Origin: JAFALX01 sp050734185
GTDB lineage: Bacteria; Chloroflexota; Dormibacteria; Aeolococcales; Aeolococcaceae
Length of the DNA: 15,775 bases
Reading direction: 5' to 3'
Assembly (NCBI GenBank): GCA_050734185.1
Contig: JBOHUE010000154.1
Coordinates: 1 to 15,775, forward strand
The notes beneath the pieces were generated by a model. It was not told the origin of the DNA. It was given only the letters and a program-made list of their open reading frames with translations, and searched no databases. The position numbers were made by a program, and so were the translations under genes. This document shows, piece by piece, positions 7,340 through 14,402 of this stretch. Position 1 is the first letter of the stretch, and each line of letters begins with the position of its first letter.

Positions 7340-8205
7340 GGTCTGCGCGCCGGCGTCAGACGGAGCATCACGAGCACCGCGACGACCGCCGCCACGAGCG
7401 TCACCGCGGCGATCCCCAGCCAGCGGTACACGAGCGCCTGATCGGTGTAGTGCGGCGGCGCGGGGAAGGCCTGCAGCGTGTGCACCCAGAGCCCGTCGGT
7501 GGTAGCGGCGTACACGGATTTCGCCCCGCTGTCCGCCGCCAGCGCGTTCACAGTGTCGGGGAGGCCGGGGCCCGCGCGTATCCAATCGTCGCCGCCGTCG
7601 GTGCTGATGAGCACCGCGTAGCCATCTGTGCTCAGGTACACCGCGTTGCTCAGCGGCTGAGCGAACGCCGTCAGCGAGGTGATCCGGGGCACGCCCTGGA
7701 CGAGGCTCTGGTTGAGCAGCAGCAACGCTTGCTTCCAATCGCCGTCCTGGCCGCGGCGCCAGACGGTGCCGTCGCCCCCGACGGCGACGACGACTCCGGG
7801 CAGCGCTGCCGGGGCGGCGATGAGGTGCGCGTTCGGTCCCAGGTCCGGGCTCCCCGGATCCCGCTGCGGCGCGCTCGCGCCGCGCTGCCGCACGACCGTC
7901 CCGTCCGCGATCGTCCACATGTAATTGCCGGATGTGACCGCAACTTGCGGGAGCTGCGCACCGGGCGCGGGCGCGAAGTGCGCCCCCCTGTCGGTCGATC
8001 GCAGCACCTCGCCGGAGGCGGTGCGGACGACGATGGTCTCCCCGCTCGCGCCGACGTCACGAATGGCCGTGCCGCGCAAACCGACGGGCGTCCACCACGG
8101 GGATGCCGCCGCGGCGCCGACGCCGCCGGCGAGCACGGCGAGGGCAGCCGCGGTGGCGCCCAACGCCGCGGCGCGGAAGTGGCGAGCCCGAACGTCAGAA
8201 GCCAT
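7336..8205 (-). CDS. secreted membrane-anchored BNR/Asp-box propeller-like protein
   Basis: Predicted 289-residue protein. The N-terminus has a basic start and a hydrophobic core ending in AAAAS (about 12-35), a likely signal peptide or anchor. Two Asp-box motifs are visible, RSTDRGAHF (69-77) and ISTDGGDDW (200-208), and the beta-rich spacing resembles sialidase/YCF48-type propeller blades, though too few copies are seen for a full propeller. A C-terminal helix (about 262-282) then a short basic tail anchor it, so most of the chain would be outside the membrane. No enzymatic residues are recognised and no sialidase activity should be assumed. ATG 8205 lies 11 bases inside the upstream gene's end; the following TSUP gene is coupled by ATGA. 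The architecture matches that of the protein at 12322-13659. Function unknown. Confidence 0.8.
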   Translation of the reverse strand: MASDVRARHFRAAALGATAAALAVLAGGVGAAAASPWWTPVGLRGTAIRDVGASGETIVVRTASGEVLRSTDRGAHFAPAPGAQLPQVAVTSGNYMWTIADGTVVRQRGASAPQRDPGSPDLGPNAHLIAAPAALPGVVVAVGGDGTVWRRGQDGDWKQALLLLNQSLVQGVPRITSLTAFAQPLSNAVYLSTDGYAVLISTDGGDDWIRAGPGLPDTVNALAADSGAKSVYAATTDGLWVHTLQAFPAPPHYTDQALVYRWLGIAAVTLVAAVVAVLVMLRLTPARRP

Positions 8206-9067
8206 AGAGGCCCGGGACGATTGCGAACTGCAGCGCGATGTCCGCGACGGCATGGATGGTCACCGCGGGCCAGATCGAGCCGGTGCGCTGCACCAGCAAG
8301 CCGAAGACGAGGCCGACAACGAAGGTGATGGGCACGAACGGCGCCTCCGGGCCGCCGTACGCGATCGCCAGATGCGCGAGCGCGAACACCGCTGCCTGCG
8401 TCAGGTTGGCCCAACCACGCGGCATGACGCGCTCGAGCGCCCCGAGCAGCAGCCCGCGGAACTGCACCTCCTGCGCGAAGGCCTGCAGCGCGTTGGCGGG
8501 CGCCAGCCAGGCAAGGTCGCGCAGCGTCGCAACCGGCTGCACTGCCACGCGGCCGAGCCATGACGCGGGCAGCGCCAGCGCGACACCGAGGAGCGCGAGC
8601 GAGCCGGCGACACCGACGGCGAGCCCCCACGGCCGCGCCGCCAAGCGCAGACGCGGCCGCCACTCGCTGGGCACGAGTCGCAGCGCCGCAACCGCCACCA
8701 GCAGCGTGAGCACGGCCTGCGCCAGCGACGCCCAGAACACCTGCGCATCCCCGTTGCCGACGGCGGACTCGAAAAGTCCGTCACCGAAGACGTCGACGAG
8801 GAGCTGCGGCAGCGCGCTCAACACGACGTAGGTCGCCGCCACCGACAGCAGCGCCAGCAGCATCGCTCGAGACGCACGCAGGCGCGGCAGCACCAGAGCG
8901 GGCGCCGCCATGAGGATCGACGCCGCGCCGATGCGCGCCGTGTACGGATCGACGCCGTTGGGGTCGCTGAACGCGTTGGGCACGAGGAGCGCCGCACCCA
9001 GCGCGAGCATGCCGAGCACGAGCGTCGCGACGGCCGTCCACCACGGCGCCGCGCGTGCGCTCCGCAT
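8195..9067 (-). CDS. CPBP family intramembrane metalloprotease-like protein
   Basis: Predicted 290-residue polytopic membrane protein (about eight hydrophobic segments) of the CPBP (CAAX protease/bacteriocin-processing, Abi) family. Three family motifs are in order: QEVQFRG at 199-205 in place of EExxxR, FALAH at 228-232 (FxxxH), and HAVAD at 272-276 (HxxxN/D). The first Glu of motif 1, used as catalytic base in Rce1-type enzymes, is Gln here (CAG rather than GAG), so the protein may be altered or inactive; the two His are kept. GGGAG (9072-9076) lies 4 bases before ATG 9067, supporting this start. It is the first gene of a four-gene minus-strand run and overlaps the BNR gene by 11 bases. Family members process prenylated proteins, bacteriocins or act in immunity; no such partner is visible here. 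Confidence 0.85.
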   Translation of the reverse strand: MRSARAAPWWTAVATLVLGMLALGAALLVPNAFSDPNGVDPYTARIGAASILMAAPALVLPRLRASRAMLLALLSVAATYVVLSALPQLLVDVFGDGLFESAVGNGDAQVFWASLAQAVLTLLVAVAALRLVPSEWRPRLRLAARPWGLAVGVAGSLALLGVALALPASWLGRVAVQPVATLRDLAWLAPANALQAFAQEVQFRGLLLGALERVMPRGWANLTQAAVFALAHLAIAYGGPEAPFVPITFVVGLVFGLLVQRTGSIWPAVTIHAVADIALQFAIVPGLYGF

Positions 9068-9071
9068 CGAG

Positions 9072-9076
9072 CTCCC
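9072..9076 (-). promoter_or_regulatory. Shine-Dalgarno GGGAG of the CPBP gene
   Basis: GGGAG on the minus strand, 4 bases before ATG 9067. It decides against the much longer upstream open frame, which extends antisense into purA. Confidence 0.5.
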
Positions 9077-9151
9077 GAGCTGCGACGCGATCAACGCAAC
9101 CGTGCCGGGGCGGGAGGCATCACTCGAGTTGATAGCACGTCCCCCCGTCGG

Positions 9152-9179
9152 CTGACCCGGCCATGCGTTCCGGTAATCT
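9152..9179 (+). promoter_or_regulatory. candidate purA promoter (CTGACC-16-TAATCT), near-leaderless
   Basis: The -35-like CTGACC (4 of 6 matches to TTGACA) and the -10-like TAATCT (with the key TA...T positions) are 16 bases apart. A start point 6-8 bases after the -10 would give a leader of only about 4-6 bases before ATG 9191, consistent with the absence of a Shine-Dalgarno site. Judged by eye and uncertain. Confidence 0.3.
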
Positions 9180-9190
9180 TCAGCAACGCG

Positions 9191-10474
9191 ATGAGCGTGA
9201 CCATCCTGGTTGGGGGCCAGTGGGGAGACGAAGGGAAGGGCAAGGTCATCGACCTGCTCGCCGACAAGGTCAATATGGTCGTGCGCTCCCAGGGGGGCAA
9301 CAACGCCGGCCATACGGTCGTTGTCGATGGCAACGAGCATCGCTTCCATCTGATCCCGAGCGGCATCCTCAACCCCGAGACCGTCTGCGTGATCGGCCAC
9401 GGCGTCGTGGTCGACCCGAGCGCGTTCCTGCAGGAGCTCGACCGCCACCAGGCGGAGGGCGTCGACACGCGCAACCTGGTGCTCAGCGAGCGCGCGCACA
9501 TGGTGATGCCGTACCACCCGGTGCTCGACAAGCTGGGCGAGGAGATGCGAGGCGACGATCGCCTCGGCACCACCTGGCGTGGCATCGGCCCTGCATACGA
9601 GGACAAGATCCGGCGCATCGGCTTTCGCATCGGTGACCTGCAGAAGCCGGCGTTCCTCGAGAAGAAGCTGCGATTCGTGCTCCGGCTCAAGAACGAGACG
9701 CTGACCAAGCTCTACGACGCAGAGCCCTTCGACGAGGCCGCGATCCTGGAGGAGTACCTCGGCTACGCCGAGCGAATGGAGCCGTACATCCGCGACATCT
9801 ATCCGATCATCCAGTCGGCTCTGGGCGAAAACCAGCGCGTGCTGCTCGAGGGCGCGCAGGGTGTGATGCTCGACATAGACCTGGGCACCTATCCGTACGT
9901 GACCTCGTCGGCGCCCAGCGCGGGCGGCGCGTGCACCGGCAGCGGCATCCCGCCGTCACGGGTCACCTCGACGCTCGGGGTGTTCAAGGCGTACACCACG
10001 CGAGTCGGGTACGGGCCCTTCCCGACGGAGCTGAGCAACGGACTCGGGGAGTTCATCCGGGAGCACGGCAACGAGTACGGCACGACCACCGGGCGCGCCC
10101 GCCGCGTCGGCTGGTTCGACGCCGCCGTCGGCCGCTACTCGGTGAACACCAACGGAATCAACTCGATCGTCCTCACCAAGGTCGACGTTCTGGACGAGCT
10201 CGACACAATCAAAATCTGCACCGGGTACATGAGCAAGGGCGAGTACTGGGATCATCCGATGGCCAACATCTCTCATCTCAAGCACCTCGAGCCGGTGTAC
10301 GAGGAGATGCCCGGCTGGCGCACCTCGACGCGCGACTGCCGCAGCTTCGCCGACCTGCCGCAGGCATGCCACGACTACGTGGCGCGCATCGGCGAGCTGT
10401 GCGGCGCTTCCGTTGACATCGTCTCGGTGGGTCCGGACCGCGACCACACGCTGGTGCGGCAGCTGAACCTCTAG
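9191..10474 (+). CDS. purA: adenylosuccinate synthetase
   Basis: Predicted 427-residue cytoplasmic enzyme that joins IMP and aspartate with GTP to make adenylosuccinate, the first committed step to AMP. The N-terminal GGQWGDEGKGK loop carries D13, and QGGNNAGHTV carries H41, both at the same numbers as the E. coli catalytic residues. The central GIGPAYEDK segment, GAQGVMLDIDLGTYPYVTSS, the GTTTGRARRVGWFDA segment and the C-terminal SVGPDRDHT guanine-binding region are all present. The length is normal for bacteria (E. coli has 432). The ATG at 9191 matches the family start exactly. There is no Shine-Dalgarno site, and a short-leader promoter lies just upstream. No other purine genes are adjacent; the only co-directional neighbour is a small membrane protein 9 bases downstream. 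Identification is certain. Confidence 0.99.
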   Translation: MSVTILVGGQWGDEGKGKVIDLLADKVNMVVRSQGGNNAGHTVVVDGNEHRFHLIPSGILNPETVCVIGHGVVVDPSAFLQELDRHQAEGVDTRNLVLSERAHMVMPYHPVLDKLGEEMRGDDRLGTTWRGIGPAYEDKIRRIGFRIGDLQKPAFLEKKLRFVLRLKNETLTKLYDAEPFDEAAILEEYLGYAERMEPYIRDIYPIIQSALGENQRVLLEGAQGVMLDIDLGTYPYVTSSAPSAGGACTGSGIPPSRVTSTLGVFKAYTTRVGYGPFPTELSNGLGEFIREHGNEYGTTTGRARRVGWFDAAVGRYSVNTNGINSIVLTKVDVLDELDTIKICTGYMSKGEYWDHPMANISHLKHLEPVYEEMPGWRTSTRDCRSFADLPQACHDYVARIGELCGASVDIVSVGPDRDHTLVRQLNL

Positions 10475-10483
10475 GCGCGAGGT

Positions 10484-11116
10484 ATGGACTGGGCCACGAT
10501 CTCGGCGCTGGCCACGGCATTCGGCACGCTCGTGCTCGCCCTGGCGACATTCGCCTCGGTGCGCTCCGCCAACATGGCTGCGCGAACGGCGGAGCGCGCG
10601 CTGGCGTTCAACCTGCGCCCGCTGCTGTTTCAGTCACGGCTGCATGACCCCCCGCAGAAGATCACGTGGATCGACCGGCGCGTGCACCGGCTGGATGGTG
10701 GCCACGGTGTCGCCGAAGTCACAGACGACGTCGTGTACCTCGCGCTCGGGCTGCGCAACGCAGGCGCCGGGATGGCGGTGCTGCAGGCGTGGCGCCCGTC
10801 GACGGACTTCGAGAACATGCGGCAGGACAGTCCCGCGCCGCTCGACTCCTTCCGGCGGCAGACCCGCGACCTGTACATCCCGCCGGACGATGTCGGGTTC
10901 TGGCAGGGCGCCATCCGCGAGCAATCAGACGAGCTGTTCGCGCCGCTGGCGAAGACGATCACGGCGCGCGAGCCGTTCCTCGTCGAGATTCTCTACGTCA
11001 ACACCGAGGGCGGTCAGCGGACCGTCAGCCGCTTCCTGTTCCTGCCGACCGAGAACGATGGGTGGCTGTGCACGGTGGGCCGCCACTTCAGCCTGGACCA
11101 CGACCTGCCGCGCTGA
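10484..11116 (+). CDS. hypothetical membrane-anchored protein
   Basis: Predicted 210-residue protein that I do not recognise. One hydrophobic segment (about residues 5-27, rich in Leu, Ala and Thr) is followed by a short amphipathic stretch (SANMAARTAERAL) and a soluble domain of about 170 residues with alternating beta-type segments, several Trp residues and a single Cys near the end (WLCTVG). With the helix this near the N-terminus, the protein probably has a single-pass anchor; which side the domain faces is not clear. It begins 9 bases after the purA stop, with GAGG only 1-2 bases from the ATG, so translation may be coupled to purA. Codon use and composition match its neighbours. It is likely a real gene because of its tight spacing and sensible composition; similar anchored proteins of unknown function are common in high-GC bacteria. 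Confidence 0.75.
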   Translation: MDWATISALATAFGTLVLALATFASVRSANMAARTAERALAFNLRPLLFQSRLHDPPQKITWIDRRVHRLDGGHGVAEVTDDVVYLALGLRNAGAGMAVLQAWRPSTDFENMRQDSPAPLDSFRRQTRDLYIPPDDVGFWQGAIREQSDELFAPLAKTITAREPFLVEILYVNTEGGQRTVSRFLFLPTENDGWLCTVGRHFSLDHDLPR

Positions 11117-11131
11117 CGGCGCCTCGCCGGA

Positions 11132-11171
11132 CAAAAAATAGGGCAGGGAGCGGGTTGACCGCTACCTGCCC
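11132..11171 (-). terminator. intrinsic terminator of the dnaJ-type gene
   Basis: An inverted repeat with 13-base arms (11141-11153 and 11159-11171, one G/A mismatch) and a 5-base loop. Read on the minus strand it is followed at once by TATTTTTTG (11140-11132), giving a strong GC-rich hairpin and U-tract 88 bases after the co-chaperone stop codon. On the plus strand the same hairpin follows the 10484-11116 gene but has no U-tract, so it would be at best a weak stop for that operon. Confidence 0.85.
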
Positions 11172-11222
11172 CGGGTCGGGAAGGGATAGGGAGATCAAGA
11201 AATGAATGCCGCTACATGCGGG

Positions 11223-11272
11223 CCCCACCTAGACAGCGCCGTGACTGTACCACGCGATTCAGTCAGGGTGGG
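11223..11272. repeat. nested inverted repeat spanning the end of the dnaJ-type gene
   Basis: CCCCACC (11223-11229) pairs with GGTGGG (11267-11272), and inside it TGACTG (11242-11247) pairs with CAGTCA (11260-11265). The right-hand arms are nearly contiguous, while the left-hand arms are 12 bases apart, so any fold has a large bulge. The dnaJ-type stop codon (11259-11261) lies within. It could be a 3' RNA structure or chance in GC-rich DNA. Confidence 0.3.
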
Positions 11273-12251
11273 AGACGCCTTTTGCCCACTCCTCGAGGGC
11301 CTCGGGGACCGGCGCCGGGAGGCGCACGTCGACCTCGGCGATGAGGTCGCCCGCACCCTCACCGCGGACGTGCGGCATGCCAAGGCCCCGAAGCCGCAGC
11401 TTGGCCCCGTTCTGGGTGGCGGCCGGGATCGTCAGGGAGACGGGCGTGCCCTTGAGCGTCCGCACCGGGACGCTGCCGCCGGCGATGGCGACCTCCAGAG
11501 GCACGGGCACCGTGGTCTCCAGGTTCGCACCGTGGCGGGTGATGTGCGCGTGCGGCCGGATGTGGACGCGGACGAACAGGTCGCCGGCGCCACCCCCGCC
11601 TCCGCCGGCGCCGCCCTGCCCGGCCGCGCGCACGCGCGCGCCCTCGTGGATGCCCGCGGGGATGCTGATCTCGACGCGACGGGAGCGCCCATCGCCGCCG
11701 GTCAGCTCGATCGTCCGCGTGGTGCCCGCGAACGCCTCCTCGAGCGTGACCTCGGTGTCCCCCTCGACGTCCTGGCCGCGCACTGCCGGCATGGTCCGCC
11801 GGCGAAAGGTCTGTGCGCCACCGCCGCGCCTGAAGCCGCCACCGCCGCCGAAGAAGGTCTCGAAGAAATCGCTGAAGGGCGCCGAGTCGCCGAACATGTC
11901 CTCGAGCTCGTCGGGCGACACGGTGCGGTACTCGAACTGCTGGCCGCCGGGACCTCCAGGACCGCCGCGCGCGGCGAACGGGTTGGGCCCAGGCCGGCCG
12001 GCACGCTCCCACTGCTCGTACTCCTGCCAGCGCGGCCCCAGCTCGTCGTACCTCTTGCGCTTCTCGGGATCGCCCAGGACCTCGTGGGCCTCGTTCACCT
12101 CCTTGAAGCGGTCCTCGGCCGACTTGTCGTCGGGGTTGACGTCAGGATGGTGCTTGCGGGCGAGCTTGCGGAAGGCGGAGTGGATCTCCTTCTCGGTGGC
12201 CGTGCGGGGGACACCGAGCGTGGCGTAGTAGTCCTTGAAGGTTGTGGCCAT
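11259..12251 (-). CDS. DnaJ-type co-chaperone without zinc finger (CbpA-like)
   Basis: Predicted 330-residue Hsp40. The J domain fills residues 1-70 (KDYYATLGV start, HPD at 35-37), which stimulates DnaK ATPase. A Gly/Phe-rich region with GGPGGPGG and FFETFFGGGGGFRRGGG follows (about 95-145), then two beta-sandwich client-binding domains (about 158-320, with the DLFVRVHIRPH segment and a C-terminal LRLRGLGMPHVRG segment). No CxxCxGxG zinc-finger repeats are present, so it is type B, like CbpA (DnaJ has the fingers). ATG 12251 has GGGAG 3 bases upstream (spacing short). No grpE or dnaK is adjacent. The gene stands alone, divergent from the BNR gene and closed by a strong terminator. No HrcA CIRCE or HspR HAIR element was seen in the 70-base upstream gap. 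Confidence 0.95.
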   Translation of the reverse strand: MATTFKDYYATLGVPRTATEKEIHSAFRKLARKHHPDVNPDDKSAEDRFKEVNEAHEVLGDPEKRKRYDELGPRWQEYEQWERAGRPGPNPFAARGGPGGPGGQQFEYRTVSPDELEDMFGDSAPFSDFFETFFGGGGGFRRGGGAQTFRRRTMPAVRGQDVEGDTEVTLEEAFAGTTRTIELTGGDGRSRRVEISIPAGIHEGARVRAAGQGGAGGGGGGAGDLFVRVHIRPHAHITRHGANLETTVPVPLEVAIAGGSVPVRTLKGTPVSLTIPAATQNGAKLRLRGLGMPHVRGEGAGDLIAEVDVRLPAPVPEALEEWAKGVSHPD

Positions 12252-12321
12252 CGCTCCCTGTAGTGCACCGCGACATGTGGCGGCCTAAACGCCCGCTGCT
12301 ATCCTGAGCCACGTCGCCCCC
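12252..12321. promoter_or_regulatory. divergent promoter region between the co-chaperone and the BNR-CcdA operon
   Basis: These 70 bases separate the starts at 12251 (minus) and 12322 (plus). For the plus gene TATCCT at 12300-12305 is a plausible -10 that would leave a leader near 10 bases; no good -35 goes with it. For the minus gene only the GGGAG ribosome site at 12254-12258 is clear. No heat-shock operator was recognised. Confidence 0.35.
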
Positions 12322-13659
12322 ATGCTTCGATTCCCTCCCAGGCCCCTGAGGCGACAACGAGCGGTTCACGCGCTGCATCTCATCGCGATCACCGCCGTGC
12401 TCGCCGCCGGCTCCCTGGCCACCGCCGTTCCCGTCCGCGCAGCGAACGACTTCAAGCCGCTCGGTGCGCTGCCGGCGCTCGGCACCGGCCGGGTGTGGAG
12501 CGTGGCGATCAACCAGGCCACGCCGGCGGTGATCCTGGTGGGGAGCGACGCTGGTGTCTACACAAGCCGCGACGCAGGGGCCACATGGAAACAGACGCTC
12601 GCCGGCGTTCGTGTTTGGGTTGTCGGATTCGACGCGCGCAACCCGGGGACCACGTTCGCCGGCACGGCCACCGAGGGCGTGTGGTCCAGCGGCGACGGCG
12701 GCACCACCTGGGCCGCCTCGGCCACGGGCCTCAACAACATGGACGTGCGCGCGCTGGCGTTCGGTCTTGACGGCCTCGCCGCCGGCACCGACGACGGCGT
12801 GTACCTCAGCCGCGACGGCAAGACGTGGAGCCTCGCGGGCCTGCAGGGAAACTCGGTCTCCTCCCTGGCGGTGGCGACCAACAGCCCGCAGTTCACCGTG
12901 ATCGCCGGTATCGACTCCGGCCACCTCGCCCCGGGCTTTCTGTACCGGGGCACGGGCGCCACGTGGCAGCCGCTGCAGTCGGGCCTGCCCGCGGGCGCCG
13001 CTGCGACGGCGCTGTCCGCGGGGCCGACGTCGGCGAGCGTCCCCCAGCGGCCCTTGCTCGCTGTGACCACCAAGGGCGTGTACCGCAGCGGCGACTCGGG
13101 GACGACGTGGACGGCCGCGACCGGCGTGCCGCCGGCGGTGACCGCGACGACGGCGACGTTCGACCCCCTCGACCCCGCCGTGGTCTACGCCGGAGCGGAC
13201 CAGGGCGGCAGCACCGGCGGCTCGCTGCTGCGCTCGACCGACGGCGGTATGAGCTTCGGCGCCTTCGGCGCGGGCCTGCCCGCGAGCGCGGTGAACGTTG
13301 AGCGCATCGCGCTCGCGCCCAGCAACCCTCTCGGTGTCGTCGTGGCGCTGGTACCGCCGAAGGGCGGCGGCGCGCTGTACGCGGCGCAGGACACTACCCT
13401 GCCGGCGCCACCGGCGCTGACGGCGGAGGCGCCGGGAGCCCCGGTCCCGACGGTCGTCTCCCCCGCGCCCACGGCACGGCCCACGCCGACGCCCGCGCCG
13501 GCGCAGGCGGGGACGACGCAGCCCGGCGGTCTCGGCTCGTTCCTGGGCGCCGCCTTCCACTGGCCCACGCCGCTCGTGTTCGAGATCATCTTCGTGCTGG
13601 TGCTGATATACGCGGCCATTCGCTGGCGCGAGCGCTCGTTCATCGAGGGCCCGCCCTGA
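12322..13659 (+). CDS. secreted, C-terminally membrane-anchored BNR/YCF48-like propeller protein
   Basis: Predicted 445-residue protein. A basic N-terminus and hydrophobic core end in PVRAAND, giving a Sec signal peptide of about 40 residues. Five Asp-box (BNR) motifs follow at about 82-89 (SRDAGATW), 123-130 (SGDGGTTW), 163-169 (SRDGKTW, one residue short), 256-263 (SGDSGTTW) and 305-312 (STDGGMSF), spaced as propeller blades. A Pro/Ala/Thr-rich linker (about 361-401) leads to a transmembrane helix (about 417-435) and a short charged cytoplasmic tail. The protein should sit outside the cell on a flexible stalk. No sialidase catalytic arginine triad was identified, so a binding or scaffold role is as likely as an enzyme; YCF48/HCF136 proteins of similar fold assist membrane-complex assembly. 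ATG 12322 lacks a Shine-Dalgarno site. CcdA starts 2 bases after its stop. Confidence 0.88.
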   Translation: MLRFPPRPLRRQRAVHALHLIAITAVLAAGSLATAVPVRAANDFKPLGALPALGTGRVWSVAINQATPAVILVGSDAGVYTSRDAGATWKQTLAGVRVWVVGFDARNPGTTFAGTATEGVWSSGDGGTTWAASATGLNNMDVRALAFGLDGLAAGTDDGVYLSRDGKTWSLAGLQGNSVSSLAVATNSPQFTVIAGIDSGHLAPGFLYRGTGATWQPLQSGLPAGAAATALSAGPTSASVPQRPLLAVTTKGVYRSGDSGTTWTAATGVPPAVTATTATFDPLDPAVVYAGADQGGSTGGSLLRSTDGGMSFGAFGAGLPASAVNVERIALAPSNPLGVVVALVPPKGGGALYAAQDTTLPAPPALTAEAPGAPVPTVVSPAPTARPTPTPAPAQAGTTQPGGLGSFLGAAFHWPTPLVFEIIFVLVLIYAAIRWRERSFIEGPP

Positions 13660-13661
13660 GC

Positions 13662-14402
13662 GTGGTTGCTCTTGCCGCTGGACCCTCGGTCCCCCTGGCG
13701 TTCCTTGCCGGATTGGTCTCGTTCCTGTCGCCGTGCGTCTTCCCGCTGATGCCGGCGTACGCGGCCTACCTCAGCGGTCGCGCCGGACGGCCGGCGCTGG
13801 CCACCGCCGACGGTGGTTCCACCGAGGCGCAGACCAACGTGCCGGTGCTGATCAACGGTGTGGCGTTCGTCCTCGGCTTCAGCGTCGTGTTCATCGCCGT
13901 CTTCTACGTGTTCCAGGTGCTCGACGTCACGGTCTTCTCGCGCAACCTCGACCTCGTCAACCGCATCGCCGGCGCGGTGATCATCGTGATGGCGCTGCAG
14001 ACGCTCGGCGTGTTCAAGGTGGGATTCCTCATGCGCGAGCGTCGCGTGCACCTCACGCCGACGTACGGGGCGGCGGGCGCGTTTCTGCTCGGACTGACGT
14101 TCGCCGCGGGCTGGACTCCATGTCTGGGCCCGCAGCTGGGCGCGATCCTCACGCTCGCGCAGAATCGCGAGCTCGGCGGACTGCCGTTCATGATCCTGTA
14201 CTGCATCGGCCTCGCCGTCCCGTTCCTGCTGCTTGCGGTGCTCGCCGACCGGCTGCAGGGAGCGATCCGCGCAGTGAACCGCCACCTCGGCGTGATCAAC
14301 CTGATCGCCGGTGGCATCCTGCTGGTGTTCGGCATCCTGCTCATCACGGGACGGCTGACCGTGCTGAGCACGCTGTCGTTTCAATCACCGTTCAACCTGT
14401 GA
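13662..14402 (+). CDS. ccdA: CcdA-type cytochrome c biogenesis / thiol-disulfide electron transporter
   Basis: Predicted 246-residue inner-membrane protein with six hydrophobic segments. The family's paired cysteines are visible: SPCVFP in the first helix (C25) and GWTPCLGP in the fourth (C154), each followed by the usual Pro. A further C181 lies in the fifth. CcdA carries reducing equivalents from cytoplasmic thioredoxin across the membrane to extracytoplasmic partners (ResA/TlpA-like) that keep apocytochrome c cysteines or other thiols reduced. The start is GTG 13662, 2 bases after the preceding stop, without an obvious ribosome site, implying coupling. The length is typical. No ResA or Ccs genes are seen in the window, so the acceptor may be encoded elsewhere. 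It is downstream of the BNR protein and overlaps the P-loop kinase by GTGA. Confidence 0.95.
   Translation: MVALAAGPSVPLAFLAGLVSFLSPCVFPLMPAYAAYLSGRAGRPALATADGGSTEAQTNVPVLINGVAFVLGFSVVFIAVFYVFQVLDVTVFSRNLDLVNRIAGAVIIVMALQTLGVFKVGFLMRERRVHLTPTYGAAGAFLLGLTFAAGWTPCLGPQLGAILTLAQNRELGGLPFMILYCIGLAVPFLLLAVLADRLQGAIRAVNRHLGVINLIAGGILLVFGILLITGRLTVLSTLSFQSPFNL

Larger units (their letters stand above)
9068..9190. promoter_or_regulatory. divergent intergenic region between CPBP operon and purA
   Basis: These 123 bases lie between the starts at 9067 (minus) and 9191 (plus) and should hold promoters for both operons. For purA a TAnnnT-type -10 (TAATCT) lies at 9174-9179 with CTGACC 16 bases upstream (9152-9157). 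An inverted repeat, GCGTT (9165-9169) and AACGC (9185-9189), brackets that -10 and could be an operator or chance. No purine riboswitch fold or classical PurR box is recognised. Confidence 0.4.

Noticed and set aside
8195..9067. Abortive-infection (phage defence) gene
   Set aside because: CPBP proteins are often labelled Abi, but no defence genes, phage genes or mobile elements are nearby.
11117..11258. tRNA or mobile-element boundary
   Set aside because: No cloverleaf, direct repeats or integrase; the hairpin is explained as a terminator.
11202..12263. Plus-strand open frame with an AGGGAG-like site before its ATG, antisense to the co-chaperone gene
   Set aside because: The ribosome-like site is attractive, but the frame mirrors a textbook J-domain protein and has no family features.
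12142..13560. Minus-strand open frame (472 codons) antisense to the BNR gene and running into the co-chaperone gene
   Set aside because: Its composition is Arg/Gly-rich shadow and it overlaps two well-supported genes.
12322..13659. Sialidase
   Set aside because: Asp boxes are structural and found in many propellers; no catalytic arginine triad or Tyr/Glu pair was identified.
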